From NCBI GenBank assembly GCA_964598845.1, contig CAZRDM010000001.1, positions 124,001 through 188,000 on the forward strand: a stretch of DNA of 64,000 nucleotides, written 5' to 3'. Source of the DNA: FEN-987 sp964598845. Its GTDB lineage: Archaea; Thermoproteota; Bathyarchaeia; 40CM-2-53-6. How positions within the stretch are numbered: position 1 is the first letter of the stretch; every line of letters begins with the position of its first letter. The translations under genes and the position numbers were made by a program. This document shows, piece by piece, positions 8,013 through 16,250 of the stretch. The notes beneath the pieces are model-generated. The model was given only the letters and a program-made list of their open reading frames with translations. It was not told the DNA's origin and did not search any database.

Positions 8013-9119
8013 TTGGCTAAAGTGAGTTTCGTCAATGTGACGAAGAGATTCGGCAAGGTCGTGGCGTTAGACCGCCTTTCCTTCGATGTGGAGGACCGGG
8101 AGTACCTTTGCGTTCTAGGTCCTACCGGAAGCGGTAAGACGACTCTTCTCCGCTTAATCGCGGGCTTACTGAAACCCGACAGGGGCACCATCTACGTTGA
8201 TGGAAAGCCCGTCAACAACATCGAAGCGCATGATCGGAACGCGGTCTATGTTCCTCAACAGTACGCTCTCTTTCCGCACCTGACAGTCCTACAGAACGTC
8301 GCGTTTGGACCATTAGCAAGAGGAAAGCTCGAGAGTGCGTCGCTGGAGATTGCTTCAAAAACATTAGAATTGGTCAGGTTAAGTTGGCGTGCCCAATCGC
8401 TCCCAAGCGAACTCAGCGGGGGCATGCAGCAACGTGTAGCTCTTGCCAGAGGTCTAGCCTCTGGTGTAGATCTGCTGCTCTTGGATGAACCCTTAGGTGC
8501 TTTGGACGCACGTTTGAGGCTCGACTTGAGACATAAACTGCGGGAACTTGTGAAGCAATCGGGTATGACAGCGATTCATGTCACTCACGATCGCGATGAA
8601 GCCATGAGCGTAGCTGATCGTACCATGATTCTGAGAGGAGGAAGAATCGAAGATTATGGAACGGCATACCGTGTTTACACAAAGCCCGCAGGAGTCTTCG
8701 TAGCAAACCTTCTCGGAGGAGCGAACTTCTTTGAAGGAATAGTGCAAACCACCACCAAGAACTCGTCTCTTGTTCGTGTGAGGGGTGGACTGGGTTTGCG
8801 AACGGCGTCCGGGGCGTTGACTGTTGGTGAACCCGTAATTCTAGCTATCAGAAAAGAACGTATTCGTTTGTCCAGTCAGAACCTCCGATTCGAGAACGCC
8901 GTTGAAGGCGAGATTCACGATACGAGGTTTCTTGGAAGTTCACGAGAGTATCTAGTCCAATTATCGAACGGCGACATCATCTTATCACGCCACATTTCGA
9001 AGAATTCCGAACCAGCATTCCGAGTAGGGGAGAAAGTCACTGTTGGCTTCGAAGAGAGTGACGTTATGGTCTTCTCATACCCGCCTGCAGGACTGAGGAA
9101 AGAACTGGAGATAGTCTGA
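8013..9119 (+). CDS. ABC transporter ATP-binding protein 1
   Basis: The 368-residue ATPase powers the permease encoded just upstream. Walker A is GPTGSGKTT (about 36-44), the signature LSGGMQQRVALARG (about 137-150), Walker B LLLLDEPLGALD (about 157-168) and the switch His IHVTHD near 191. The last ~110 residues form a TOBE-type domain that usually sits beside the pore or senses substrate. It starts at TTG 8013, 4 bases after the permease stop, with AAGGAGAG about 10-17 bases upstream. It is similar to the next gene in length and layout, suggesting an old tandem duplication or a heterodimeric ATPase pair. Confidence 0.92.
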   Translation: MAKVSFVNVTKRFGKVVALDRLSFDVEDREYLCVLGPTGSGKTTLLRLIAGLLKPDRGTIYVDGKPVNNIEAHDRNAVYVPQQYALFPHLTVLQNVAFGPLARGKLESASLEIASKTLELVRLSWRAQSLPSELSGGMQQRVALARGLASGVDLLLLDEPLGALDARLRLDLRHKLRELVKQSGMTAIHVTHDRDEAMSVADRTMILRGGRIEDYGTAYRVYTKPAGVFVANLLGGANFFEGIVQTTTKNSSLVRVRGGLGLRTASGALTVGEPVILAIRKERIRLSSQNLRFENAVEGEIHDTRFLGSSREYLVQLSNGDIILSRHISKNSEPAFRVGEKVTVGFEESDVMVFSYPPAGLRKELEIV

Positions 9120-9120
9120 T

Positions 9121-10227
9121 ATGCCAAGTCTTGACCTACTGGGTGTTTCGAAATATTACGGAAACATCACGGCACTGGACGATGTGACACTTCACGTTGA
9201 AGACAAGGAGTACTTGTGTATTTTGGGCCCGAGTGGGTGCGGCAAGAGCACACTAATCAAATGCGTAGCTGGGATAATCCAACCAAACCGCGGTAACATT
9301 CTAATCGACCACGACCCAATTCAATATGTCTCCATCGAGGATAGAAACATAGGATATGTTTTCCAAGAAATTGCGCTCTTTCCTCATCTCACAGTAAGAG
9401 ACAACATATCCTACGGTCCGGCAGTGAGAGGCCCAGAGCAGGAGCGAATTACAAGAGTCACAAACGAGATCTTGGACCTTATTAACATGAGAGAACGGTC
9501 CAAGTCTTTACCGACAGAGTTGAGCGGTGGAGCGCAGCAGAAGGTTGCCGTCGGACGAGCCATAGCTACCGGGTCGCATCTATTCCTTCTTGACGAGCCC
9601 TTAGGCGCTCTAGATGCGATCGTGAGGGCGGAACTACGCTATGAGCTCAGAAGATTGGCTTCAGACCTAGGACTCACTGTAATCCATGTTACACACGATC
9701 AAGAAGAAGCTCTCTCAATAGCTGACAGGGTCGTCGTAATGAGACGCGGTAGAATAGCAGAAGTGGGTAAACCGTCAAAGGTGTACTTCTCACCTGAAAC
9801 CCTGTTCACCGAGAACTTCGTCGGTGAAGCAAATCTTTTGGAGGGTAGAGTGGAGAAAACCAACAGCGTCTCCTGCACTGTTAAGATCAAGAATCGAAAA
9901 ATCCAGGTTTCAGGTTCTGGGAAAGCCGTTGGCCAGCGAGTTGTTGTCTCAGTTAGACCTGAATTCGTCAAACTCGTTGCCAAGTCAAACTCGGGGAGGA
10001 GAGCGTTGGATGGCCGAATTAGGCAAGCGACTTTTCTTGGGAGCATCAACCGTTACGTGGTCGAAGTGGAAGAGGGCCTAGAGATCTTGGCATACGTACC
10101 GACTACCGATGAGAGTGAAGAATTTCGCGTTGGTGACAGTGTTGGCGTGCTTCTTGGAGACAGCAAACATATGCTCTTATTCGACTGGCCCACAGAAGGA
10201 TTGGAAAAAGAGATAGCCCTAGAATGA
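9121..10227 (+). CDS. ABC transporter ATP-binding protein 2
   Basis: This second 368-residue ATPase begins at ATG 9121, one base after the preceding stop, so the pair is translationally linked. Motifs: Walker A GPSGCGKST, signature LSGGAQQKVAVGRA, Walker B LFLLDEPLGALD and switch IHVTHDQEEA, then a TOBE-like C-terminal domain. The signature of this copy has AQQK where the first has MQQR. With a permease that already fuses two halves, two different ATPases fit a heterodimeric motor, one per permease half. The exact substrate is unknown. Confidence 0.92.
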   Translation: MPSLDLLGVSKYYGNITALDDVTLHVEDKEYLCILGPSGCGKSTLIKCVAGIIQPNRGNILIDHDPIQYVSIEDRNIGYVFQEIALFPHLTVRDNISYGPAVRGPEQERITRVTNEILDLINMRERSKSLPTELSGGAQQKVAVGRAIATGSHLFLLDEPLGALDAIVRAELRYELRRLASDLGLTVIHVTHDQEEALSIADRVVVMRRGRIAEVGKPSKVYFSPETLFTENFVGEANLLEGRVEKTNSVSCTVKIKNRKIQVSGSGKAVGQRVVVSVRPEFVKLVAKSNSGRRALDGRIRQATFLGSINRYVVEVEEGLEILAYVPTTDESEEFRVGDSVGVLLGDSKHMLLFDWPTEGLEKEIALE

Positions 10228-10255
10228 TGTAACCGGAACTCATGGTGAAATTCAC

Positions 10256-10936
10256 GTGTCTATAGAAAGTTGGTTGATGGCCAGACGGACGGTGAAAGCA
10301 ATGGGACTTGTCTTGGAGCACTCCAAGATGACAACAATCACAGTAGAACAACTGTCCAACTGTATACAGAACGCTATCCAAGGAAAGAAGGAGGAGTTGA
10401 AGAGAAACTTCGATCTGCTTGAGGAGAAAGAGAGAGAAGCAGACGCCTTACGAAGGAGAATAATTGAGGAACTCGCCCGCGGAGAGTTGCCTACTGACGA
10501 GCGGGTGGGGTTGATGAGACTTGGCCGACAGATTGACTGGATAACCGACTGGGCCCATGAGGCCGGGAGGATCTTGGTTCTCTTTGATCTATCAGTCATG
10601 CCCAAACAGATCCAAGAAGTAGTCGTAGAAATGTGTTCGACTGTGATGGACGGCACGCTCAAAGTAGCCTACTGCGTTCAGAAACTGATAGACGGCGGCG
10701 TTGATGAATCTCTAAAGGCGGCGGATGAGGTTGAGCGCCATGAGGAAAAGGTCGACAAACTATACCAGAAAGCGCGTAGTAATCTCAATAATATCAAGAC
10801 AAATGGCATCTATGTCGGGTCAATCATACTGCTGAGTCAATTCGTTGACGCGATAGAAAACACAGCAGACCGTTGTGAGGACACCTGCGATCAAGTACGA
10901 GTGATGGCGGTGACACTCTCAAAGAAGAAAGACTAA
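10256..10936 (+). CDS. DUF47/PhoU-like protein
   Basis: The 226-residue product is almost all helical and carries the repeated acidic pattern of PhoU-like DUF47 (TIGR00153) proteins: EVERHEEKVDKLYQKAR near residues 160-176 and a final DAIENTADRCEDTCDQVRVMAV segment. These proteins bind metal clusters and usually pair with Pit-type phosphate transporters, acting as regulators. Here the partner appears to be the ABC importer just upstream (gap 28 bases). GTG 10256 is preceded by GGTGA. The pairing with an Fbp/Thi-like ABC system rather than PitA is unusual and is the main clue to the importer's substrate. Confidence 0.82.
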   Translation: MSIESWLMARRTVKAMGLVLEHSKMTTITVEQLSNCIQNAIQGKKEELKRNFDLLEEKEREADALRRRIIEELARGELPTDERVGLMRLGRQIDWITDWAHEAGRILVLFDLSVMPKQIQEVVVEMCSTVMDGTLKVAYCVQKLIDGGVDESLKAADEVERHEEKVDKLYQKARSNLNNIKTNGIYVGSIILLSQFVDAIENTADRCEDTCDQVRVMAVTLSKKKD

Positions 10937-10947
10937 GAAAGCTTCTT

Positions 10948-11287
10948 CTAAAGAAGATCTTGGCGCTCTAGCGACATCCCCATGAGCCCGGGGATCCCCA
11001 AGAAAAAGGCGTAGCTCAACTAGGTGGAAAGATACGAGAAATAATCCTTCGCCTGGAACAACATAGACGATAATGTCGAGGATGAGGTTGAGTACCACTA
11101 CGGTTACACCAACTTTCACTCCATCTTGCGTCTTCCGACTTGTCCGGTCAAGGCAATATCTAGTGAAAAGAAACAACAAGATGAGATAGGGGAATAGCAG
11201 GCCGGCACTTATCGCCGGGTATTTCGAGACATACGGGATTGTTGGCACAATCTTCAACGAAGGCGCAACGAACAGACCATTCCCCAA
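10948..11287 (-). pseudogene. Broken small membrane protein gene
   Basis: From TTG 11287 the frame encodes about 80 plausible residues with three hydrophobic segments (AGLLFPYLILLFLFTRYC, VGVTVVVLNLILDIIVYVV). After VPGEG, near 11050, the protein-like reading jumps to another frame: DYFSYLST, then an in-frame TAG at 11020-11022, then LSYAFFLGIPGLMGMSLER and a stop at 10948. The expected continuous sequence would read ...YFSYLSTW-LSYAFF..., so one indel and one TGG-to-TAG change have inactivated it. This assumes the two segments belong together, which their hydrophobic pattern and spacing support. Family not identified; it converges on the DUF47 gene. Confidence 0.5.
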
Positions 11288-11437
11288 ACGAATGAGTCAC
11301 CAGCTGGGCGTGAAAGAGTAGAGCGAAGGACATCAGCTATGGCTCTCGAGGGATACAATTCCCCTTGGGATCCCATGCGCTATAACCCCGCAAACTCCGA
11401 AAACAAATGTCAGCGGGACGGATCTGAGTTGGGAGCG

Positions 11438-12661
11438 TCAAGCCAAGGCTGTGTGAACGAAGACTTTTGCATCATTCACCAAGTTGTCGATCCTACAATA
11501 CTCATTCGGTTGATGAGCCATGTCGTCCTGCGTAGACCAGACCGCGGTCTGAATACCTTTACGCCTGAAGTACAACGCCACAGTCCCACCACCTATGCCA
11601 ATCGCCCTTCCCTCAACTCCTCGCAACTCCTTGAGCGCCCTCATCAATTTCCGGACGACCTCACTCTCGGTGGGAGTGGGCGAAGTGTTCTGTTCGTAAT
11701 GAGTAGGTGAGACTTCGATCTGAGCACCCGTCTCCTTCTCGAGCTTCGATCTGACGGCTTCAACGTCTTTCATGACTTCGCTAAGCAGATACGCTGATAG
11801 AACACGGCAGTCGAAGTACTGAACGTCAAGCCCGGAAACAGTGTTCACGTTGTCAACATTCAACTCGTGCTTTGTAGGCTCGAAAGTTGAGGCCGGTGGG
11901 TCGAAGAGTGGATCTGTCGCCGCATACTTCGAATGCAGAAGTTCGTCGAGCTGCAGAGCGAATCTAAGGCACACACGGTGAGCGTTCAATCCCTTCTCCG
12001 GCATGCTACCGTGAACCTGTTTGCCTCTAGTTGTGACCTTCAACCAAAGTATGCTCTTCTCTGCGACCTCGATCTGCGTACCATCTGGGTTTCCCGCATC
12101 TGGGATGATAGCCATATCCTGAGGTCTGAAGACTCCTTTCTCAAGCAGTGGAATGACGCCATACTTGCTGCCCGACTCTTCATCGGAAACGTACGCGACA
12201 CCGATATTCACAGGGGTTTTCGCGTCATGCTCTTTCAACGCTTTGAAAGCAAATAACGTGGAGCATATGGCTTGCCCATTGTCTTCCGAACCTCTTCCGA
12301 AGATCTTTCCGTCCTTGACAAAAGGGTCGAAAGGCTCGCTCGCCCACAACGCTCTTCCGCCTTCGGGCACAGTATCTAAGTGGGAGGCAAACCAGAGTGT
12401 CCTGCTTCTATCCCTACCTTCGATCAATGAGGTTAGGTTAACGCGTACTCCTTCCGATAGACGTTTGTCAGGCACATCATGCCTCGCAACTTCTAGGTCG
12501 GCACTCTCAAGCCATTTCTGAACGAAGAGGGCACGAGCATACTCACCATTTCCTCCGAAATCAGGGTTAACCGCCTTGATCTTCAACATTTCAACCATAA
12601 AACGAACCATGTCATCTCGAGAGCCTTCAATCCATTTCGCGCAGTCATTGATCGCTGCCAT
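11438..12661 (-). CDS. M20-family metallopeptidase/deacylase
   Basis: This zinc-dependent amidohydrolase of about 407 residues resembles ArgE/DapE/aminoacylase-1. Metal-ligand motifs are in order: SHLDTVPEG near residue 90, RGSEDNGQ near 123 (bridging Asp), SDEESGSKYG near 160 (catalytic Glu-Glu pair), and a late AHQPNEYCRID near 390 (His ligand). The dimerisation insert lies between. I prefer ATG 12661 over ATG 12667 because GGAAGG lies six bases before it, but both are possible. Substrate (N-acyl amino acid, succinyl-diaminopimelate or dipeptide) cannot be told from the sequence. It is transcribed alone, away from the methyltransferase-like gene. Confidence 0.88.
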   Translation of the reverse strand: MAAINDCAKWIEGSRDDMVRFMVEMLKIKAVNPDFGGNGEYARALFVQKWLESADLEVARHDVPDKRLSEGVRVNLTSLIEGRDRSRTLWFASHLDTVPEGGRALWASEPFDPFVKDGKIFGRGSEDNGQAICSTLFAFKALKEHDAKTPVNIGVAYVSDEESGSKYGVIPLLEKGVFRPQDMAIIPDAGNPDGTQIEVAEKSILWLKVTTRGKQVHGSMPEKGLNAHRVCLRFALQLDELLHSKYAATDPLFDPPASTFEPTKHELNVDNVNTVSGLDVQYFDCRVLSAYLLSEVMKDVEAVRSKLEKETGAQIEVSPTHYEQNTSPTPTESEVVRKLMRALKELRGVEGRAIGIGGGTVALYFRRKGIQTAVWSTQDDMAHQPNEYCRIDNLVNDAKVFVHTALA

Positions 12662-12954
12662 TGCCATCCTTCCGTAACAGTAAAGGCTGAATCGTGGTCG
12701 ACGCGAAGATAAAACTTAGCCACAATCTTCGTCTGTGGAATGCATCCGGGTGAGCGATCGGGTGAAGTAGTTGCCTCTTATTGAAGTTGAGTTTCATCCT
12801 GTTTATGGCTCGGTTGGGAAGGTCTCGACTGCGTAGATGTGGAGTACGTCGGGCTATTCACACACTATGAGTAGTAGTTGGCGAGGTTTCATGAGGCTAG
12901 ATTGGAGATTGCCTCCTCGTGATCAATGAGAGTTCCTAGAAGCTGGAGACAACT

Positions 12955-13548
12955 TTGAATTTGTTGCGCCTGCTAGCTGTTGGGGCACTTGCCGCCTGGC
13001 CATCTATACCGATATTCTTCGTACAAGTTCATGCGAAACCGACAGTTTGGAGAAGACTCGGATCTTCCGCCTACTTTCTGATTCTTCTGGAATGGGCACC
13101 TGTCGCGCTCGCCATAATAGTCTTTCAGGATTTCCTGCTTGGAATGAAGCTGAGGCTGGGCATTCTTTCGTGGTTAGGCTGGGCTGTTATGCTCATGGGA
13201 GTTATATTGCACACTTGGACTGGCAAACTATTGGGTTGGAAAGCCCTGATCGGTTATTCAGAATTGAAACCCACAATGGTCCGCCAAGAATTAGTCACAA
13301 AAGGACCATTTTCAGTCATCAGACATCCGACCTATTCCGCCCACACACTCATGTTCGTTGGCATTTTCTTTATGACAGGGTTCTTGGCAACAGGGCTCCT
13401 TGCCATACTTGATCTTGTAACTTCCTATTTTCTGATAATCCCGCTTGAGGAAAGGGAACTGCTATCACGCTTTGGAGAAGATTACTCCAACTACAAGCAG
13501 AGTGTGCCAAAGTTCTTTCCGCGAATACTCGAACATAAAGAGAGATGA
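12955..13548 (+). CDS. Isoprenylcysteine methyltransferase-like membrane protein
   Basis: The 197-residue protein has about five membrane helices and the signature of the ICMT/PEMT-type membrane methyltransferases: KGPFSVIRHPTYSAH near residues 119-133 (AdoMet-binding RHP) and LEERELLSRFGEDYSNYK near 166-183 (EE and Y motif). Such enzymes methylate carboxyl groups or phospholipids at the membrane, and the archaeal substrate is unknown. The start is TTG 12955. The downstream NUDIX gene begins 26 bases after its stop, so the two may be co-transcribed. Confidence 0.78.
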   Translation: MNLLRLLAVGALAAWPSIPIFFVQVHAKPTVWRRLGSSAYFLILLEWAPVALAIIVFQDFLLGMKLRLGILSWLGWAVMLMGVILHTWTGKLLGWKALIGYSELKPTMVRQELVTKGPFSVIRHPTYSAHTLMFVGIFFMTGFLATGLLAILDLVTSYFLIIPLEERELLSRFGEDYSNYKQSVPKFFPRILEHKER

Positions 13549-13573
13549 CAGAGACTACAAGGCTGGTGTGAAT

Positions 13574-14164
13574 ATGACTCCAAGTAGCAAATTTGACATT
13601 GCGTCGCTGAAGTCGCGATTGCTGCCCGCGGACTCGATCCTTCCAATCGAAGGGTTGGGTCCTCCTGTCGCGGCTGTAGCGATTGTGATTAACCCCAAGG
13701 AAAGAGATGGAACAGTCCTTCTGATCAAAAGAATGGAACGCGTGGGTGACCCTTGGTCAGGACAAGTAGCATTCCCCGGTGGTCATATTGGACGAGGGGA
13801 TCGAACACTTTCAGAAACCGCAATTCGAGAAGCCCGAGAAGAAGTTGGGATCGAGTTGCGTAAGCACAAGATGCTTGGCGTTCTTCCGGTGCTTCATGCT
13901 CGAAGCGGCCGCGCTGTAGTCACCCCCTTCGTCTTCGAGCTCAGCAGGAATGTGCGAGTTCGCCTGAACGAAGAGGTCGCGGAGAGTTTCTGGGCGCCTT
14001 TAGTCGAGCTGGGAGAACTCCAAGTGAGCAAATCGGAGGTTCAAGTCGAGGAGGAGAATATTACCGTTGATTCGTACATTTATCGAGGCCGTATCATTTG
14101 GGGGATAACCTTCCGAATCATCAATATGCTACTCAACAGGACCCACCGCTCAAGCCTACAATAG
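13574..14164 (+). CDS. NUDIX hydrolase, CoA pyrophosphatase type
   Basis: The 196-residue protein is of the NudL/CoA-diphosphatase type: the UPF0035-like stretch GDPWSGQVAFPGGH precedes the NUDIX box GGHIGRGDRTLSETAIREAR...REEVGIEL (about residues 72-95). It hydrolyses pyrophosphate bonds in CoA derivatives in a Mg-dependent way. An open frame continues upstream to 13445 but overlaps the methyltransferase-like gene in another phase, so I place the start at ATG 13574 (GTG 13568 is an alternative) just after the GGTGTG sequence. Confidence 0.85.
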   Translation: MTPSSKFDIASLKSRLLPADSILPIEGLGPPVAAVAIVINPKERDGTVLLIKRMERVGDPWSGQVAFPGGHIGRGDRTLSETAIREAREEVGIELRKHKMLGVLPVLHARSGRAVVTPFVFELSRNVRVRLNEEVAESFWAPLVELGELQVSKSEVQVEEENITVDSYIYRGRIIWGITFRIINMLLNRTHRSSLQ

Positions 14165-14180
14165 TTCGACGCTGAATTGA

Positions 14181-14345
14181 GTAGAAACCGTCATCCACAC
14201 TCGTATCCGCGACCCCATTAGGAACAAACGAATATGTCAGTATCTGTACGACGAGGAGCTAGAAGAACTAAGACAATTGCAGAAGATCAAGAAAGCCTCA
14301 AAGGAAGCCCGCACCGAGCCGGTACCCATCGAGGTCGTAGCCTGA
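14181..14345 (+). CDS. Start-less small charged ORF, 54 codons
   Basis: Between a TGA at 14178 and a TGA at 14343 the frame reads like a helical charged protein: RIRDPIRNKRICQYLYDEEL followed by EELRQLQKIKKASKEAR and an EVVA end. There is no ATG, GTG or TTG in this frame, so it is either a remnant of a longer gene, a gene with a non-standard start, or a frameshifted one. The rest of the 383-base interval 14165-14547 holds only the promoter of the SIS gene. No family recognised. Confidence 0.3.
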   Translation, partial: VETVIHTRIRDPIRNKRICQYLYDEELEELRQLQKIKKASKEARTEPVPIEVVA

Positions 14346-14501
14346 GAATAAATCGCTGGATCCTAGGAAAAACGCGCCTTCGAGTATAGTTTAACAGGTT
14401 ACGCTACACTTGGGGTAGCTAGCTTCCTTCGTGCATTATCAGCCCAACTCAACGGGTGCCGCCTTCCAAAAGAGCGTACGCGAAACCACTTATTTGTGAT
14501 T

Positions 14502-14510
14502 CTTATAAAG
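14502..14510 (+). promoter_or_regulatory. TATA box of the tandem-SIS gene
   Basis: CTTATAAAG, 38 bases before ATG 14548. A strong ribosome-binding site GGAAGGAG (14538-14545) lies directly before the start, so this gene has both clear promoter and leader signals. Confidence 0.6.
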
Positions 14511-14547
14511 GAAGAATCGAAGCCTCAGCGTGCGCTAGGAAGGAGAA

Positions 14548-15705
14548 ATGCCTCCCGAAGTCAGTAGTGTCACCTTCGTAAACCGTATCTTTCGCAATCT
14601 AGAGCAAATCAACCGCGCTGAGGTTGAGGCGCTTTACCATGACATCAAGGGTTCAGGCGTTATCCTTCCGTCCGCTGAGGGCCGGTCCAAGGGTGCACTC
14701 AGTATTGCATGCAGTGAAATGGCTAAAATGCGCGGAGGCAAACTCGTCCTAGATCGAGGTGACATCGGTTTTCCAGGGCGGACAGTCATTGAAGCAGCGC
14801 CGATTCTGAAGCAGCGTTTTGGACAGGTGTGTCTGCTAATAAACTCGGGAAGTGGTAAATCCTTGATGCCCCTCCTCGACGCCCAACAGCTAGCTATGCA
14901 CATCGCTCAGAATAGCAACCCGCGAGATTTCCGTATTGATGTCATAACGTCCCATCGTGATTCCCCCATAGGAAAACTTGGGACGCGTTATGGGAATGTT
15001 CTGGTTTTGAAGGGCAGGGAGCCCGAGGAAGAACCAACCGAGTCTAGGGAATTCCGATCAACTGGAATACTCGAGGATCTGTTCATACTCGGAACAGGCG
15101 TTCTCTTCCACTCGATAGCGGAGGCGATCTACGAAGAGGCGACCGCCGATCGCGTGATCGCACGTTCGAAGGAACTATTCACGGAAGTAGGATCCCTCCT
15201 TGACCAGATAGTCGCTTCTGATTTCTTCAAGGCCCTTGTCGATGCCCTTGAGCAGAGGCATTCATGTTTCTTTGCGGGATTGGGTAGTGGTAGAGAAGTC
15301 GCGCGAATGACAGCTGTCCGCATTGGGCATGTGAAGCGTGCTGTGGGCGACCAGATATATGTCGCAGGAGAGTCGAATACCCCAGCACCGCGCGCTGGCG
15401 ATGTTCTCGTAGCTATTTCACATAGCGGAGAGACAGAGATCGTGGCTGGTTGGTGCAAGAACTTCAAGCGCATGGGAGCTTTGGTGGCATCGGTTGTCGG
15501 TAATCAAGATAGCACAATCGCTGCAGCCTCCGACTTATCCTTCACCATACGCGGCAATGGAATCGAAGGAAGACCGAACAGTTTCTACATGAAGTCAGCT
15601 TTCGCGTTAAGTCCTCTACCGATCTACTTGGTTGAGAGGGTTGCGGAGCGCGGTCTCAGATTGCCCGAATACATACTAAGATGGCACCATTCTGTTACGG
15701 CGTAG
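14548..15705 (+). CDS. Tandem SIS-domain sugar-phosphate protein
   Basis: The 385-residue protein has two SIS (phosphosugar-binding) domains. The first spans about residues 20-150, with GSGVILPSAEGRSKGAL and LLINSGSGKSLMPL as the phosphate-binding loops. The second, about 195-370, contains FFAGLGSGREVARMTAVR and VAISHSGETEIV, the latter close to 6-phospho-3-hexuloisomerase (HxlB). It may isomerise or bind a sugar phosphate; fusion of two different SIS units suggests one catalytic and one regulatory site. The start at ATG 14548 has GGAAGGAG and a TATA box. No pathway genes adjoin it. Confidence 0.78.
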   Translation: MPPEVSSVTFVNRIFRNLEQINRAEVEALYHDIKGSGVILPSAEGRSKGALSIACSEMAKMRGGKLVLDRGDIGFPGRTVIEAAPILKQRFGQVCLLINSGSGKSLMPLLDAQQLAMHIAQNSNPRDFRIDVITSHRDSPIGKLGTRYGNVLVLKGREPEEEPTESREFRSTGILEDLFILGTGVLFHSIAEAIYEEATADRVIARSKELFTEVGSLLDQIVASDFFKALVDALEQRHSCFFAGLGSGREVARMTAVRIGHVKRAVGDQIYVAGESNTPAPRAGDVLVAISHSGETEIVAGWCKNFKRMGALVASVVGNQDSTIAAASDLSFTIRGNGIEGRPNSFYMKSAFALSPLPIYLVERVAERGLRLPEYILRWHHSVTA

Positions 15706-15811
15706 ACCTAGGACTTCATGAAGGGAGAGAAAGTCGATCTTATGACAAGTAACACTATCGCTGTGGACGGCCTTACTTCCTAGAATCGGTGCGGTCTCGT
15801 TTAGAACTAGT

Positions 15812-16249
15812 CTAGTTGAGCCTGTCTTCCGTGACTTCTATCTTCAGTATGAGGTTTCTCGCCCCCTCCGTAAGGGAGTAAGTTGAGATATCATCGAGGA
15901 GTACCCATTTGACGTCAGAGACGTCCGATCTAGATTCAGCCGTTCGTGTCATCGGGCGTGCGAGGAAATCTATCAAGACATAGTGGAAGCGGATCTTGCC
16001 TTTATCATCACGGACGATGTTATCAGTTACATCGAGAAGGCGCTCAATCTGAACGTCGATGCCAGTCTCCTCTTTCACTTCTCTTCGAGCGGCTTCTTCA
16101 GCAGTTTCGCCGAGTTCAATCAAACCACCCGGCACAGACCATAGCCCCTTGCTAGGATCCTGAGCCCTCCTTACCAATAGGACACGTGAGTCATCTACTA
16201 CTACGGCGCCAACTGCCACTAAGGGACGAACGGGATACTCTCTCTGCAA
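15812..16249 (-). CDS. NUDIX hydrolase, ADP-ribose pyrophosphatase-like
   Basis: The 145-residue protein has the complete NUDIX box GGLIELGETAEEAARREVKEETGI at about residues 41-64, split here only for description (GX5E, X7, REVKEE). The N-terminal VRPLVAVGAVVVDDSRVLLVRR is the standard first strand. It hydrolyses nucleoside diphosphates linked to another moiety; the substrate is unknown. The TTG start lies one base after the stop of the upstream LLM oxidoreductase gene, so translation is coupled and the two work from one message. Confidence 0.88.
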   Translation of the reverse strand: MQREYPVRPLVAVGAVVVDDSRVLLVRRAQDPSKGLWSVPGGLIELGETAEEAARREVKEETGIDVQIERLLDVTDNIVRDDKGKIRFHYVLIDFLARPMTRTAESRSDVSDVKWVLLDDISTYSLTEGARNLILKIEVTEDRLN

Positions 16250-16250
16250 C

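Noticed and set aside
11339..11710. Plus-strand ORF opposite the M20 peptidase
   Set aside because: Lies antisense to conserved metal-site sequence and has no protein-like composition.
13445..13573. Longer N-terminus of the NUDIX enzyme
   Set aside because: Overlaps the methyltransferase-like gene in another frame, low conservation pattern; start placed at 13574.
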